Shown: positions 17,967 through 27,739 of the stretch, in pieces | Numbering within the stretch: position 1 is the stretch's first letter | Layout of the letters: each line of letters opens with the position of its first letter | Assembly: GCF_900156405.1 (NCBI RefSeq) | Contig: NZ_FTNN01000004.1 | Location: 278,512-342,511, forward strand | Source: Shewanella morhuae | GTDB taxonomy: Bacteria > Pseudomonadota > Gammaproteobacteria > Enterobacterales > Shewanellaceae | Reading direction: 5' to 3' | Length of the DNA: 64,000 nucleotides | Notes under the pieces: generated by a model | Databases searched by the model: none | Told to the model about the DNA's origin: nothing | The model's input: the letters and a program-made list of their open reading frames with translations, nothing else | Position numbers and translations under genes: made by a program

Positions 17967-20122
17967 CACAACACTCCATCGGCTTTACGGGGTAAAGATA
18001 CTTGTACTTGGCAACCGCCATTAACGGCGCTATCTAACTTAAAATGACCACTATGGCTGTCAACAATATCGCGGCAAATGACCAGTCCTAAACCTAATCC
18101 CTCTAATTTAGTCGAGTAAAATGCCTGCATTAACTGACTGGCCTCTGAGCTTAACCCTACGCCATTGTCAGTAATGCTCAGCAATATTTGGCTCTGTTGG
18201 TAATCAAGCTCAATATCGATTGTGGGTGTATAGCGTTGCTGCTGAGTCGCACTATCTTGGCCAGTGCCTTGAGCTTCACTTTGCATTAACTCCCGTTGTT
18301 GCACGCAGGCATCGGCAGCATTTTTTAATAAATTAAGTAATAACTGCTGCATACCAACTTCATCAAGGGGCTGTAAATAGGGCGTACCCGTGATATGGAT
18401 GCCAATGTTGATCTGGTGTCGTTCAAACTCATAGGCCAATAGTGGCGTAGTGTCTTGGATAAGTTCATGTAAAAAGCACGGCACTTTAGAGATAGGTCGC
18501 TTCTTCATTAAATTACGTAAGCGGCTGATAATACTGTCAGCTCGCGTGACTTCCTGCTGAATAAGCGTCAACACCGATTGCAGTTCCTCTGGCGTGCTGC
18601 CCCGCTGTAAACGTACTTCGGCGCCGTGACAATAATGGCCAATTGCCGCCAAAGGTTGATTGAGCTCATGGGAGAGGCTGGCACCTAGCTCGCCAACAAT
18701 CGCAATTCGTTGGGCGTGCTCCAATAACATGCGGTTTTCACTGAGTTGACGCTGGGTATTAAGTAGCTCTCGACCCCGACGACTAAAACGGTATTCCAAC
18801 CAAAAATGATACACATTGAGCAGCACCAAAATACCCAGTACAAACCAAGCCCATTGTTGATGAGACTTTACCCACAGCCATGCATTGTGCCACCAAGGTG
18901 TTTGTAAAGGGTGCATGTCGAGATCTTTAAGCAACTGATCGATCGCCAATTGGCTTACCGCTGTCGTCCAACCAGCTGAATCAGCGGCCTTAGCGGCTAA
19001 ATGATCTTCAGGGAGGGCCAATAACGCCTGCGTGACACTTTTGGCTAAAGATTGCGAGGCACGATTGGTTTTCGCCATAGACCAGTTTGGATACAAACGA
19101 GTCGAGACTTGGCAATGAAACCCCGCGGGGGCCTGATTATCCAGCACCCGATAATCCGCTATGTCTATTAGGCCTTCGCGCTGCATTTGCTCAAGCTGAC
19201 ACACTGGCACCACAACGGCATCTAACGTATCAGCTTGTGACACTTGATGATGAGTATTCAGATCAAGATCAGAATCAAGAGTCGAATCGGGATTAGCGCT
19301 AATACTGGAGCTAACATCAGGGCTAGTATCAGTAGTTGCTTGTTCAACATTGGGGGCAATATTAGGTGATGCATGGGCAGTAAAGCGGCGGCCACCGAGC
19401 TGATAGAGTAAGTTATCTAACGGAAAGCCTAATGGCACGATATCGCCCACAAAACGCGGTAAATCAATGCCTTTTAATTGAGCTTCATACACTAAGGTTA
19501 AGTAACCGCCAAAGGCACTGGTCGACACAATACCCAACCTGCGCCCCTTTAAGTCACTTAACGTGTGATAGGCAGAATCGGCCCGTACAACCAGTGCTGA
19601 GCCCACTTGCATCGCCGCGCCATGATTAAGCGGACTGCGCAGCGTTGCCAGCCAAGACAGAGAATATTGCCGCGCCAATAATACCGATTGTCCGGGGTTG
19701 GTGATGACAAAATCCAGCTCTTGGGTTTCAACGCCCTTAGCCAATTCATCTAAGGATAACGGGTGTAACCTAAAGTAACTGTTAGGAATTTGTGTTTCAA
19801 GCCAACGCATTAGGGGTTGCCAACGCGTAATTGTCGCCTTATAGCCCCGTATCGCCAACACGCCCACATCTACCACTGCATAAGATTCATTATTAGACTG
19901 AACGATAAGCTCATTATTAGGCTGTTCGCTAGGCTCGGCGACTACAGAACCCTTTGCGACAAGTAGCGTTGGGGTGGCAGATACCGACGGTTCAGTGTGA
20001 TCTTGTGGTTTTGCCATCGCATCGCCAGTAAATAAGACACTCTGCAAGGCTAAAACCGCTATCGAGCAAAACGCATAAAACCCGTATTGGGCAAGTAGAT
20101 CCCACCTTGGGAGACGATGCAT
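17966..20122 (-). CDS. ttrS: Tetrathionate sensor histidine kinase TtrS
   Basis: A membrane-bound kinase of about 718 aa. Its N-terminal signal/TM (YGFYAFCSIAVLALQSVLF) is followed by a periplasmic PhnD/TtrS-type binding domain (VDVGVLAIRGYKATITRWQPLMRWLE...DFVITNPGQ...GRRLGIVSTSAFGG). A second TM (WAWFVLGILVLLNVYHFWL) leads to the kinase: H-box LGASLSHELNQPLAAI, N-box LLNLLKNAADACVQ, and the DNGVGLS and GLGLGLVICRDIV glycine boxes. A low-complexity acidic insert lies in the sensor domain, between SPNIAPN and DLNTHHQ. I choose the start at 20122 because it gives a normal signal peptide; ATG 20221 is possible, and neither has a clear ribosome-binding site. It pairs with ttrR. Confidence 0.88.
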   Translation of the reverse strand: MHRLPRWDLLAQYGFYAFCSIAVLALQSVLFTGDAMAKPQDHTEPSVSATPTLLVAKGSVVAEPSEQPNNELIVQSNNESYAVVDVGVLAIRGYKATITRWQPLMRWLETQIPNSYFRLHPLSLDELAKGVETQELDFVITNPGQSVLLARQYSLSWLATLRSPLNHGAAMQVGSALVVRADSAYHTLSDLKGRRLGIVSTSAFGGYLTLVYEAQLKGIDLPRFVGDIVPLGFPLDNLLYQLGGRRFTAHASPNIAPNVEQATTDTSPDVSSSISANPDSTLDSDLDLNTHHQVSQADTLDAVVVPVCQLEQMQREGLIDIADYRVLDNQAPAGFHCQVSTRLYPNWSMAKTNRASQSLAKSVTQALLALPEDHLAAKAADSAGWTTAVSQLAIDQLLKDLDMHPLQTPWWHNAWLWVKSHQQWAWFVLGILVLLNVYHFWLEYRFSRRGRELLNTQRQLSENRMLLEHAQRIAIVGELGASLSHELNQPLAAIGHYCHGAEVRLQRGSTPEELQSVLTLIQQEVTRADSIISRLRNLMKKRPISKVPCFLHELIQDTTPLLAYEFERHQINIGIHITGTPYLQPLDEVGMQQLLLNLLKNAADACVQQRELMQSEAQGTGQDSATQQQRYTPTIDIELDYQQSQILLSITDNGVGLSSEASQLMQAFYSTKLEGLGLGLVICRDIVDSHSGHFKLDSAVNGGCQVQVSLPRKADGVL

Positions 20123-20236
20123 TATGTGGTTTTTTATGGCCGATAATGGGCTGCAATACAATCTAAAATACACTCCCTCACATCCTTTAAAATACAGTTT
20201 GAGTTCACACTTAATGGCCATTCTAACGGATTTTTA

Positions 20237-20250
20237 TTGCGCTAGATCAA
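20237..20250. promoter_or_regulatory. FNR/EtrA-like box in the ttrS-ttrB intergenic region
   Basis: TTGCGCTAGATCAA keeps the full right half-site ATCAA and three of five bases of the left half in the TTGAT-N4-ATCAA pattern. The central CTAG also occurs in strong Shewanella FNR-type sites. It lies 142 bp before the ttrB start. Anaerobic FNR control of ttr is known in Salmonella; here it is inferred. Confidence 0.5.
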
Positions 20251-20252
20251 GT

Positions 20253-20269
20253 CCACAATTGATATGTGG
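20253..20269. promoter_or_regulatory. Inverted repeat, candidate TtrR operator
   Basis: CCACA-N7-TGTGG is a perfect dyad, with a near-palindrome ACTATAGTTATAGT at 20276-20289 just after it. Either could bind the LuxR-type regulator TtrR or form part of the ttrB promoter. The TtrR consensus is not known to me, so this is a positional guess. Confidence 0.35.
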
Positions 20270-20391
20270 AATACCACTATAGTTATAGTCCCTCCCCTTT
20301 AACAGAATGTTCTACATACCTCGCCATAAACCTATAAATCTGAGGTCTATGAGCCAGTTTTTAGCGATCTGCAAGAGTGAAGGAAATCGGT

Positions 20392-21192
20392 ATGGACAAG
20401 AGTAAACGTCAGTTTCTCGGCAAAATGGCCAGTGTGAGCGTTGGCGCCGCATTGATCCCCGTAGTGCAAGTATATGCGCAAGATAATCCACAAAGCGGTA
20501 ACGCTGGTAGCTGTAGTCAAACCTATAATGCGAGCGAAGGCCAAGTCGGCAAACGTTACGGCATGGTGATTGATTTACGTCGCTGCGTTGGCTGCCAAGC
20601 CTGTACGGTAGCTTGTACTATTGAAAACCAACCACCGCTAGGGCAATTTCGCACCACAGTACAACAGTACGAAGTGTCACAGCAAGATGAGGCGTCCAGC
20701 CCAGCATTCTTAATGCTGCCAAGATTGTGTAACCACTGTGAAAATCCACCCTGTATTCCTGTATGTCCAACGGGCGCCACCTTCCAGCGTAAAGACGGTA
20801 TCGTTGTCGTGAATAATGAATGGTGCGTGGGTTGTGGCTACTGTGTGCATGCCTGTCCCTACGATGCGCGCTTTATCAACCACGATACTAACACCGCCGA
20901 CAAATGTACTTTCTGTGCCCATAGATTAGATGTGGGATTACTGCCCGCCTGTGTTGAAACCTGTGTTGGCGAAGCACGAGTGATTGGCGATCTTAACGAT
21001 CCTAACAGCCAGATTAGCCAGTTACTCGCAGCTAATAGCAGCGACATTAAAGTGTTAAAACCTGATGCAAACACGGCACCTCGGGTCTTTTATATTGGAA
21101 TGAGCAGTGCCTTTGAAGATCGCATTAGCGGCCAAGCCCCTGTTCGCACTTTACTCACTGACACTGGCGAGGAGATCCACCATGGTCATTAA
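20392..21192 (+). CDS. ttrB: Tetrathionate reductase iron-sulfur subunit TtrB
   Basis: The 266-aa electron-transfer subunit carries four 4Fe-4S cluster motifs: RRCVGCQACTVACTIEN, LCNHCENPPCIPVCP, WCVGCGYCVHACPY and CTFCAHR...ACVETC. The N-terminus SKRQFLGKM followed by a hydrophobic stretch is a Tat-like signal with KR in place of RR, as I recall for other TtrB proteins. It should be exported with TtrA and passes electrons from TtrC to TtrA in the periplasm. I start at ATG 20392, with AAGGA 8 bases upstream, rather than GTG 20377. The ttrC start overlaps its end by 11 bp. Confidence 0.95.
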   Translation: MDKSKRQFLGKMASVSVGAALIPVVQVYAQDNPQSGNAGSCSQTYNASEGQVGKRYGMVIDLRRCVGCQACTVACTIENQPPLGQFRTTVQQYEVSQQDEASSPAFLMLPRLCNHCENPPCIPVCPTGATFQRKDGIVVVNNEWCVGCGYCVHACPYDARFINHDTNTADKCTFCAHRLDVGLLPACVETCVGEARVIGDLNDPNSQISQLLAANSSDIKVLKPDANTAPRVFYIGMSSAFEDRISGQAPVRTLLTDTGEEIHHGH

Positions 21193-22264
21193 AGAAATCT
21201 TTACCCCAGATATCGCCATTACTTGGCTGCCTTGGGCAGTGCAATACTTTTTTATGATGGGTTTAGCCTATGCCAGCGTATGGGTTGCCACTATCCATTT
21301 ATTCAGCAAAGGCAAACGTGATGACAGATTACTGAAACTCTGCGCCAGCTTAATGCTAACCGCGGGTATTGTGGCGCCGATTGCATTACTCGCTGACTTA
21401 CATCAACCGCTGCGCGCGTGGCACTTTTATGCCCAAGTGCGTCCTGATTCTTGGATGTGGTTCGGCGCATTTTTACTGCCGGTATTTTCAGGCACCAGTG
21501 CTGTATTTGCCTGGTTATTACTGCGTCAATACCTCCCCAACCGTTCAAATCAGCCTAATCAAGACTGGGTACAACGTATTGCGAGCTTACTCCGATTTGG
21601 CGACTGGGAAAGTGAAAAACTGATTAAAATCATCGCCATATTAACCACCTTAAGTGCTTGTAGCATCGCGCTTTACACCGGCATGGAAACCATGGCTATC
21701 AAAGCTCGTCCATTGTGGCACACCTACTGGCTGCCACCGTTAATGGCCACCAGCGCCTTATTGGCAGCCTGTGGCACCTTAGCGGTATTAAATCGTCTAT
21801 TGCACGGTTATCAGCAGGCGACTCAAGACAGCCTATTACTGTGGATCCGCGCAAGCTTTGGCCTATTTGCACTGTGCCTTATCGGTTGGGCTTTATTTGA
21901 TAACGGCTCAGCGCCAGAAGCTGCGCTTTTACTAGAAACCAGCCCAAGCTGGCAACTAGCGGCGATTTGGGTACTGATTACACTAGCGCTACTCGCCTTG
22001 ATGCTGGCACTGCGTCATCTCCCTAATAGCGTGATGTTGATTGTGAGCTTAACCAGTATTCATCTGGCATGGGGCTTTCGCTGGATAGTGCTAATTCAAG
22101 CGCAAACCGACCCTAAATATGGCGCAGGTACTTACCTTTACCAATTACCTTGGGGACCTGAAGGACTATTAGGCATAGCCGGAACCTTCGGCCTGTGGTT
22201 AGCATTAATCGCGCTCGTCTCTGAATTAATTCGCCACACACCCAAGGCAACGCTTTCACGTTGA
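21182..22264 (+). CDS. ttrC: Tetrathionate reductase membrane subunit TtrC (NrfD-like)
   Basis: The product is about 360 aa with roughly nine to ten hydrophobic segments, of the NrfD/PsrC quinol-oxidising family. It begins VIKEIFTPDIAITWLPWAVQYFFMMGLAYAS and includes LADLHQPLRAWHFYAQVRPDSWMWFGAFLLP, typical of the quinol-site region. It anchors TtrAB and draws electrons from the quinone pool. GAGGAGATCCACC precedes ATG 21182, inside the end of ttrB, giving translational coupling. Confidence 0.93.
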   Translation: MVIKEIFTPDIAITWLPWAVQYFFMMGLAYASVWVATIHLFSKGKRDDRLLKLCASLMLTAGIVAPIALLADLHQPLRAWHFYAQVRPDSWMWFGAFLLPVFSGTSAVFAWLLLRQYLPNRSNQPNQDWVQRIASLLRFGDWESEKLIKIIAILTTLSACSIALYTGMETMAIKARPLWHTYWLPPLMATSALLAACGTLAVLNRLLHGYQQATQDSLLLWIRASFGLFALCLIGWALFDNGSAPEAALLLETSPSWQLAAIWVLITLALLALMLALRHLPNSVMLIVSLTSIHLAWGFRWIVLIQAQTDPKYGAGTYLYQLPWGPEGLLGIAGTFGLWLALIALVSELIRHTPKATLSR

Positions 22265-22315
22265 GCAGCCCATTGAACCTACAGAATTAACGTAGACAGA
22301 ATTGAGGAGTCCACT

Positions 22316-25300
22316 ATGGACAAAAGTAAACGTCGTTTTATCAAAGGGGCTGCTGTAACGGGTGGCGTAGGGCTCTTTGCCGCAGGTTATAGCCATACTT
22401 TAACGCAAATGGGCAAAGGCGTTGTTAATGGTACTTCGGGTAAACCGACCCATGATCCCCTGCATGGCAATTCGTTAACACCTGAATACAAAGTCGATTT
22501 AAAAACCGGTCAACTTATCAGTAATGATGAGCAGCGCGTCGTCAATACTATGTGTTTAGGCTGCTGGACGAAATGCGGTGTACGGGCACGTATCGATCAA
22601 AAAACCGATAAAATTATCCGTATTAGCGGTAACCCTTACCACCCATTATCGGCTAGAGAACATATCGATTTTGACACGCCAATTAAAGCCGCATTTGTTG
22701 GCCTTAGCGCGTTTCAAGAGCAAGGTTTACAGGGCCGTTCAACAGCCTGTGCCCGTGGTAATGCCATGTTGGAGCAATTGGATAGCCCACATCGTGTTAC
22801 CCAATGCCTTAAACGAGTGGGTAAGCGTGGCAGTGGTCAATGGCAAAGTATTAGCTTTGAGCAATTGTTAAATGAAACCGTTGAAGGCGGTGACTTATTT
22901 GGTGAAGGCCATGTTGAAGGGCTGCGCGCAATCCGCGATGTTAGTACGCCATTGGATGCCAATAACCCAGAATACGGCCCTAAAGCCAACCAGCTATTAG
23001 TATCAAATGCCTCTGATGAAGGTCGCGATGCACTGATCAAGCGCTTTACCTTTAATAGCTTTGGTACGCGTAACTTTGCGAACCACGGCGCCTATTGCGG
23101 CTTTACTTACCGCGCGGGTGCGGGTGCGTTACTCGATGATTTAAAAAAATATGCTCACTTAAAACCAGATTGGGATAACAGCGAGTTTTTACTATTTATC
23201 GGCACCTCACCCCAGCAATCGGGTAACCCATTTAAGCGCCAAGCCAGACAGTTAGCCAATGCGCGGGTCAATAACACCAACTTCAGTTATGTAGTGGTAT
23301 CACCCATGTTGCCCAACACATCTAACCAACCCTGTGCAGGCAACAATACTTGGCTACCTATTAGGCCAGCAACCGACTCAGCATTAGCGATGGGCATGTT
23401 ACGTTGGATAATTGAGCAGCAACGTTATGCGGTCAATTTCCTCACAGCGCCGAATGTCGAAGCGGCTAAAGCGGCCGGATATCGCGGTTTTAGTAATGCG
23501 AGTTATCTTATCGTCAGCGACCCAACGCTACCAAGATTTGGTCAGTATTTATTTGCCAGCGATCTGGGCTTACCCTTTGAGGGCAAAGCCTATGGTGAAC
23601 AAGATTCGCCTTTAGTTATCGATGAGGCAAGCGGAGCAGTCACACTGGCAAGCATGAGCCAAAAAGCCAAGCTCGCGGTTATTCACAGCGTTGAAACGCC
23701 CAAAGGCATAATTGCCGTTAAATCTAGCTTCCAGCTATTAAGCGACGCCGCTCTTAGCTTTAGCATGGCGGAATATGCCAAGGAATGTGATATCAGCGAA
23801 GCGAAAATTATCGACCTTGCCGATAAATTTACCAGCCACGGCACTAAAGCCGCGGTGATTTCACATGGCGGCACCATGAGCGCCAATGGTTTTTACAGTG
23901 CATGGGCGATCATGATGCTTAATGCCATGATAGGTAACATAAACTTAAAAGGCGGAGCGTTAGCCTCTGGCGGTTCTTTCCCTGCCTTTGGTAAAGGACC
24001 ACGATACAATCTGCAAGAGTTTGACGGCATGCTCGAACCTAAGGGAGTATTTTTATCACGCTCTAAATTCCCCTATGAGAAAACCTCAGAATACCGCCGT
24101 AAGGTCGAAGCAGGCGAGTCGCCCTATCCGTCTAAGGAACCTTGGTATCCTATTTCATCGCCATTATTGGGTGAACATTTAACCGCGGCAGTACACGGTT
24201 ATCCTTATACGCTCAAAGCATGGATTAACCACATGGGTAACCCTGTTTATGGCCAAGCAGGTTTAGGTGAAGCCATAGGCGAGCAATTAAAAGATCCTAA
24301 AGTGTTGCCGCTGTTTATCAGTATCGACAGTTTTATTAACGAAACCTCGGCGCTGTCAGATTACATTGTACCCGACACCTTAACCTATGAGTCGTGGGGC
24401 TGGACCTCAGCATGGCAAGGCACTATGACCAAAGTGGTTACTGGCCGCTGGCCAATTGTCGAGCCTCGCGTCGCTAAAACGGCCACAGGTGATGTGGTGT
24501 GTATGGAATCTTTCCTCAGCCAAGTGGCAATCAAATTAGCCCTACCCGGCTTTGGAGAAGATGCCATAACCGCCGCCGATGGCAGTTTGCATCCGTTAAC
24601 TCGCGCTGCCGACTATTCACTTTATGGCGCAGCGAACGTGGCTTATTTAGGCACAGCGGTCGCCGATATCAATGCCGAAGATATGTACCTTAGCGGCGTT
24701 AGCCGGATTCAAGCGGAGCTAAACACTAGGTTAAAACCTGAAGAGGTCAAAAAAGTCAGCTATTTATTTGCCCGTGGTGGTCGCTTTGAAAATATGCGTA
24801 ATGGCCGAGATGAAGTGGGTAATCCTAGCAAAGTGTGGCCTAAACCTATGATGCTGTGGAACCCAGAGGTGGGCAGTCGTCGCAATAGTTTAACAGGGGA
24901 GTTTATGAGTGGTTGCCCACGCTTATATCAACCCGCCTTGGCCGATGGTACGCCACTCGACAAAGCGTTTGATAAATCACAATGGCCATTACTTATCAGC
25001 AGCTATAAGTCCCACACTATGAGTTCGATGAGTATTGGTTCAGACCGCTTGCGCCAAGTTCACCCCAATAACCCAGTGCGACTTAATGAGAAAACCGCAG
25101 CACGTTTTGGGATTAGCACCGGTGATACCGTTAAAATCAGCACGCCTAATGGCAGCGTGATTGCCCTAGTGGAATGTGTTGCTGGCGTGCAAGCTGACTG
25201 TATCGCTATCGAGCATGGCTATGGTCATAAAGAACTCGGCGCGCGTGACACTGTGATTGACAATATTAGCATCGCTGCCAATCCGTTGATCCGTGTGGGG

Positions 25301-25423
25301 ATTAATATGAACGACTTAAACTTGTTTGATCCAAGCCGTAATGGGCGTTATCCGCTAGTGGATTGGGCGAGCGGCGCATCGGCCAGACAAGGCCTGCCGG
25401 CTAAGATTGAAAAAATAGCCTAA
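22316..25423 (+). CDS. ttrA: Tetrathionate reductase catalytic subunit TtrA
   Basis: This 1035-aa molybdopterin oxidoreductase reduces tetrathionate to thiosulfate in the periplasm. The N-terminus SKRRFIKGAAVTGG is a twin-arginine signal. A 4Fe-4S motif follows (MCLGCWTKCGVRARI...ACARGNA, about 78-150), then the long Mo-bis-MGD domain and a C-terminal dinucleotide-binding domain (TAARFGISTGDTVKISTPNG). GGAG sits 9 bases before the start. It is the last gene of ttrBCA and ends before a strong terminator. Length and gene order match the Salmonella-type ttr operon, although Salmonella also runs B-C-A after divergent SR. Confidence 0.95.
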   Translation: MDKSKRRFIKGAAVTGGVGLFAAGYSHTLTQMGKGVVNGTSGKPTHDPLHGNSLTPEYKVDLKTGQLISNDEQRVVNTMCLGCWTKCGVRARIDQKTDKIIRISGNPYHPLSAREHIDFDTPIKAAFVGLSAFQEQGLQGRSTACARGNAMLEQLDSPHRVTQCLKRVGKRGSGQWQSISFEQLLNETVEGGDLFGEGHVEGLRAIRDVSTPLDANNPEYGPKANQLLVSNASDEGRDALIKRFTFNSFGTRNFANHGAYCGFTYRAGAGALLDDLKKYAHLKPDWDNSEFLLFIGTSPQQSGNPFKRQARQLANARVNNTNFSYVVVSPMLPNTSNQPCAGNNTWLPIRPATDSALAMGMLRWIIEQQRYAVNFLTAPNVEAAKAAGYRGFSNASYLIVSDPTLPRFGQYLFASDLGLPFEGKAYGEQDSPLVIDEASGAVTLASMSQKAKLAVIHSVETPKGIIAVKSSFQLLSDAALSFSMAEYAKECDISEAKIIDLADKFTSHGTKAAVISHGGTMSANGFYSAWAIMMLNAMIGNINLKGGALASGGSFPAFGKGPRYNLQEFDGMLEPKGVFLSRSKFPYEKTSEYRRKVEAGESPYPSKEPWYPISSPLLGEHLTAAVHGYPYTLKAWINHMGNPVYGQAGLGEAIGEQLKDPKVLPLFISIDSFINETSALSDYIVPDTLTYESWGWTSAWQGTMTKVVTGRWPIVEPRVAKTATGDVVCMESFLSQVAIKLALPGFGEDAITAADGSLHPLTRAADYSLYGAANVAYLGTAVADINAEDMYLSGVSRIQAELNTRLKPEEVKKVSYLFARGGRFENMRNGRDEVGNPSKVWPKPMMLWNPEVGSRRNSLTGEFMSGCPRLYQPALADGTPLDKAFDKSQWPLLISSYKSHTMSSMSIGSDRLRQVHPNNPVRLNEKTAARFGISTGDTVKISTPNGSVIALVECVAGVQADCIAIEHGYGHKELGARDTVIDNISIAANPLIRVGINMNDLNLFDPSRNGRYPLVDWASGASARQGLPAKIEKIA

Positions 25424-25462
25424 TCTCGGCACATGTGATGTTGTAAAGCGCATTTAGCGCAT

Positions 25463-25497
25463 AAAAAACGAGCTACCAATGGCAGCTCGTTTTTTTA
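25463..25497 (+). terminator. Rho-independent terminator of ttrBCA
   Basis: ACGAGCT and AGCTCGT pair around CCAATGG, preceded by an A-run and followed by seven T residues. It can probably also stop the convergent DUF3581 gene. Confidence 0.9.
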
Positions 25498-25527
25498 TGT
25501 GTTGTATTTGAGTAACAATATCAACAA

Positions 25528-26229
25528 TTAGAAATCCGTTTTACGGCCTTCATAGGTGGCGCGCATTTGCTGCACCGATGCCTCTTCATAGGGACGTAAT
25601 CCACTCATCACTAACGTTTTAATCCCAGTTCCAACGACAATATCACCACTATGCAGCTCAAAATGCAGCGTGACGTCACCGCGTTTACCGTTGATTTTTA
25701 AATCTTGTCCAACAAGCGAGAGTGTCACTTCAATAAAATCTAAAGTGGTTAAATCAAACGACATACTTTCGTAAATAACTAAGGGTCGTTCTGGGTTTAT
25801 CATCACTTGATGCTGCTTCATCAAAGGGATCAAAATATCAATAAAGTTATGCCCAGAGAACGCCACATATTGACGAATAAAGGATTCTGTTTGCGCGTCA
25901 CAACGGCTGACATCACCTTGACGGCTGACATTAAGGTAGACTTTTTCACGGCTATCACAAATCGAGAAACTGTCATTCACCTGCGCCGGAAACTGCAATT
26001 CGGTGCCATCACCCACCATGCCTGCAAAGCTAAATTTCATCTGCTGGCTTAAACCATACTGGGTTAATACTAAGGCAAACAACAAATCACCTGGCACACA
26101 AAAACGCTTAGCACCCACGTCGTGTATAGGATTGAAGTCCTGCGCAATTTTTTTGGCGAAGTCACTGGCTTGTTGTGCGGAAACGGAAATAGTTTGATTT
26201 TGCTTTAAAAAATACGGCGCTAGAAACAT
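25528..26229 (-). CDS. DUF3581 family protein
   Basis: A soluble 233-aa protein that I recognise as DUF3581, found mainly in Shewanella and Vibrio relatives. Recognisable parts are ASDFAKKIAQDFNPIHD...RFCVPGDLLFALVL near the start, a MaoC/hot-dog-like FNPIH...PGDLLFAL pattern, and YVAFSGHNFIDILIPLM. The fold may be a hot-dog dehydratase or thioesterase relative, but no function is established. It is convergent with ttrA and appears monocistronic. Confidence 0.75.
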   Translation of the reverse strand: MFLAPYFLKQNQTISVSAQQASDFAKKIAQDFNPIHDVGAKRFCVPGDLLFALVLTQYGLSQQMKFSFAGMVGDGTELQFPAQVNDSFSICDSREKVYLNVSRQGDVSRCDAQTESFIRQYVAFSGHNFIDILIPLMKQHQVMINPERPLVIYESMSFDLTTLDFIEVTLSLVGQDLKINGKRGDVTLHFELHSGDIVVGTGIKTLVMSGLRPYEEASVQQMRATYEGRKTDF

Positions 26230-26438
26230 ATAAACTCTATTTTAAATGACTCAAATAAGGATGGATAACAAAATTATCAAGAGTTTACCTTACATTAGGC
26301 ATTTAACTCACCCGATGACTTAGCCCCAAGGAATACGTACAAAGTAACAGCATATTCACACTTGTAAAGCCAAACAAAACGCTGGAGTCATAACATTAAT
26401 GAATAAGTAATGAGCGTCAATAGAAATTAAATAACACA

Positions 26439-26669
26439 TTAAACTCTTTTAAATTCACGCTTTAACTGATAATCATCGTCTGTAACTAACTGCTCGAGCA
26501 CTTCAATACGCTGACGCAAACTGGCTAACTCAGCCCGCAGCTCTTGATTTTCAGCTTCTTGTTCACGGCTCAAACCAACTGATTTATTGCGTATTTTCAT
26601 AATCGCGACCACATATCCACCCACAATGGCGAATATTGGGATAAGCAAAGCGAGGCTGCTAGTGTTCAT
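26439..26669 (-). CDS. Small membrane-anchored coiled-coil protein
   Basis: This 76-aa product begins with one transmembrane helix (LALLIPIFAIVGGYVVAIM), then a basic stop-transfer (KIRNK) and a heptad-rich coiled coil, SREQEAENQELRAELASLRQRIEVLEQLV. The architecture recalls PspB-like membrane coiled coils, but I would not name it as such. GGAAATCATC precedes the ATG. It sits beside a DUF2391-type membrane gene; a shared role is possible but not shown. Confidence 0.7.
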   Translation of the reverse strand: MNTSSLALLIPIFAIVGGYVVAIMKIRNKSVGLSREQEAENQELRAELASLRQRIEVLEQLVTDDDYQLKREFKRV

Positions 26670-26819
26670 GATGATTTCCTTTCATTTTTATTTGGCTAAA
26701 ATATCGAGCTTAAAATCTCGATTTGATGTTGGCTTTAAATAAAGCCAACATCAAAACATGCCAATAAGTATGCGCAAGATAACCGCAATTCACCAGAGGC
26801 CAAATTTAGCTAACCCGCA

Positions 26820-27215
26820 TCATTCCTTATCGAAGCTATCCACCACAATCGCCCCCATGGATGCGGGCATAGAGATCACGATAATTCGTTTAATTGAGGT
26901 CAGCGGATCCTCAAAAAATGGCACTTTATCAAGACAAAGCAGCACCAAGAACACCACACAAGCTGTGAGTAAATACGCCACTACAATACGAAAAATAAAT
27001 ACTGGAACTCGGGTACGAATATTTTGCTGAAACACACTGTGGTAGGTAAAAACACCCAAAAATAGTAAGGATAAGCTAAACAACATAGCAAGATTAAACA
27101 CGGGTAAGGTTTCACCGAGCTGCCACGCTTCCTCAGAAAATGCGACGGGCACAGCAAGTGCAAAGGCGCCAACACAGACTTGGCTGGCATCTTCGCTATT
27201 AAAACTAAAGATCAT
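26820..27215 (-). CDS. DUF2391-like integral membrane protein
   Basis: The product is about 131 aa with four hydrophobic segments: near residues 14-30, 40-62, 75-98 and 105-122. The N-terminal FSFNSEDASQVCVGAFALAVPVAFSEEAW block is what I associate with DUF2391/TIGR02587 membrane proteins. I use ATG 27215, which AAGGAG precedes by 8 bases; ATG 27221 is too close to it. Function unknown. Confidence 0.7.
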   Translation of the reverse strand: MIFSFNSEDASQVCVGAFALAVPVAFSEEAWQLGETLPVFNLAMLFSLSLLFLGVFTYHSVFQQNIRTRVPVFIFRIVVAYLLTACVVFLVLLCLDKVPFFEDPLTSIKRIIVISMPASMGAIVVDSFDKE

Positions 27216-27291
27216 GCGCATCGCTCCTTAATGTTACCTTCCTTTAATAAGTCAAAAATATCCCCATGTATGCCAACCTCACTCAGCGGCA

Positions 27292-27570
27292 TTAAGTCCG
27301 ATAAAGCACTTTAACCACATGAAAACCAAACTTTGTTTTCACAATATGCGGCACTAATAACTCACCACTGAAAGCAACCTTATCGAACTGTGGCACCATT
27401 TGGCCTTTTTTAAACTCGCCTAAATCACCGCCTTTTTTAGCCGATGGGCAAGAGGAAAAACGTTTAGCGAGCATCGCAAAGTTAGCACCGTTATTCAGCT
27501 GCTTAATAATATCCTCAGCTTGCTCTTTGTGTTTCACTAAAATATGCACGGCGGCAGCGGTTTTATACAT
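27292..27570 (-). CDS. ppiC: Parvulin-type peptidyl-prolyl isomerase C
   Basis: This 92-aa stand-alone cytoplasmic parvulin isomerises X-Pro peptide bonds. It has the family motifs [54 protein letters not shown] and [11 protein letters not shown], close to E. coli PpiC over its full length. The start at 27570 matches that family; a GTG four codons upstream is less likely. Confidence 0.93.
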   Translation of the reverse strand: MYKTAAAVHILVKHKEQAEDIIKQLNNGANFAMLAKRFSSCPSAKKGGDLGEFKKGQMVPQFDKVAFSGELLVPHIVKTKFGFHVVKVLYRT

Positions 27571-27739
27571 GTCATTTCTCACTTGGAATTCACCAACGAT
27601 ACAAGGTTAAATTGGCGTTATCGCATAAACACAACAACGCCATTGATACTCTGCAACGACGGTTTTAACTTAAACAGTATATGCCCAATACAGGGCACTA
27701 TTGAGCGACGCTCAACTCAATGATTAACTCAAATATCAA

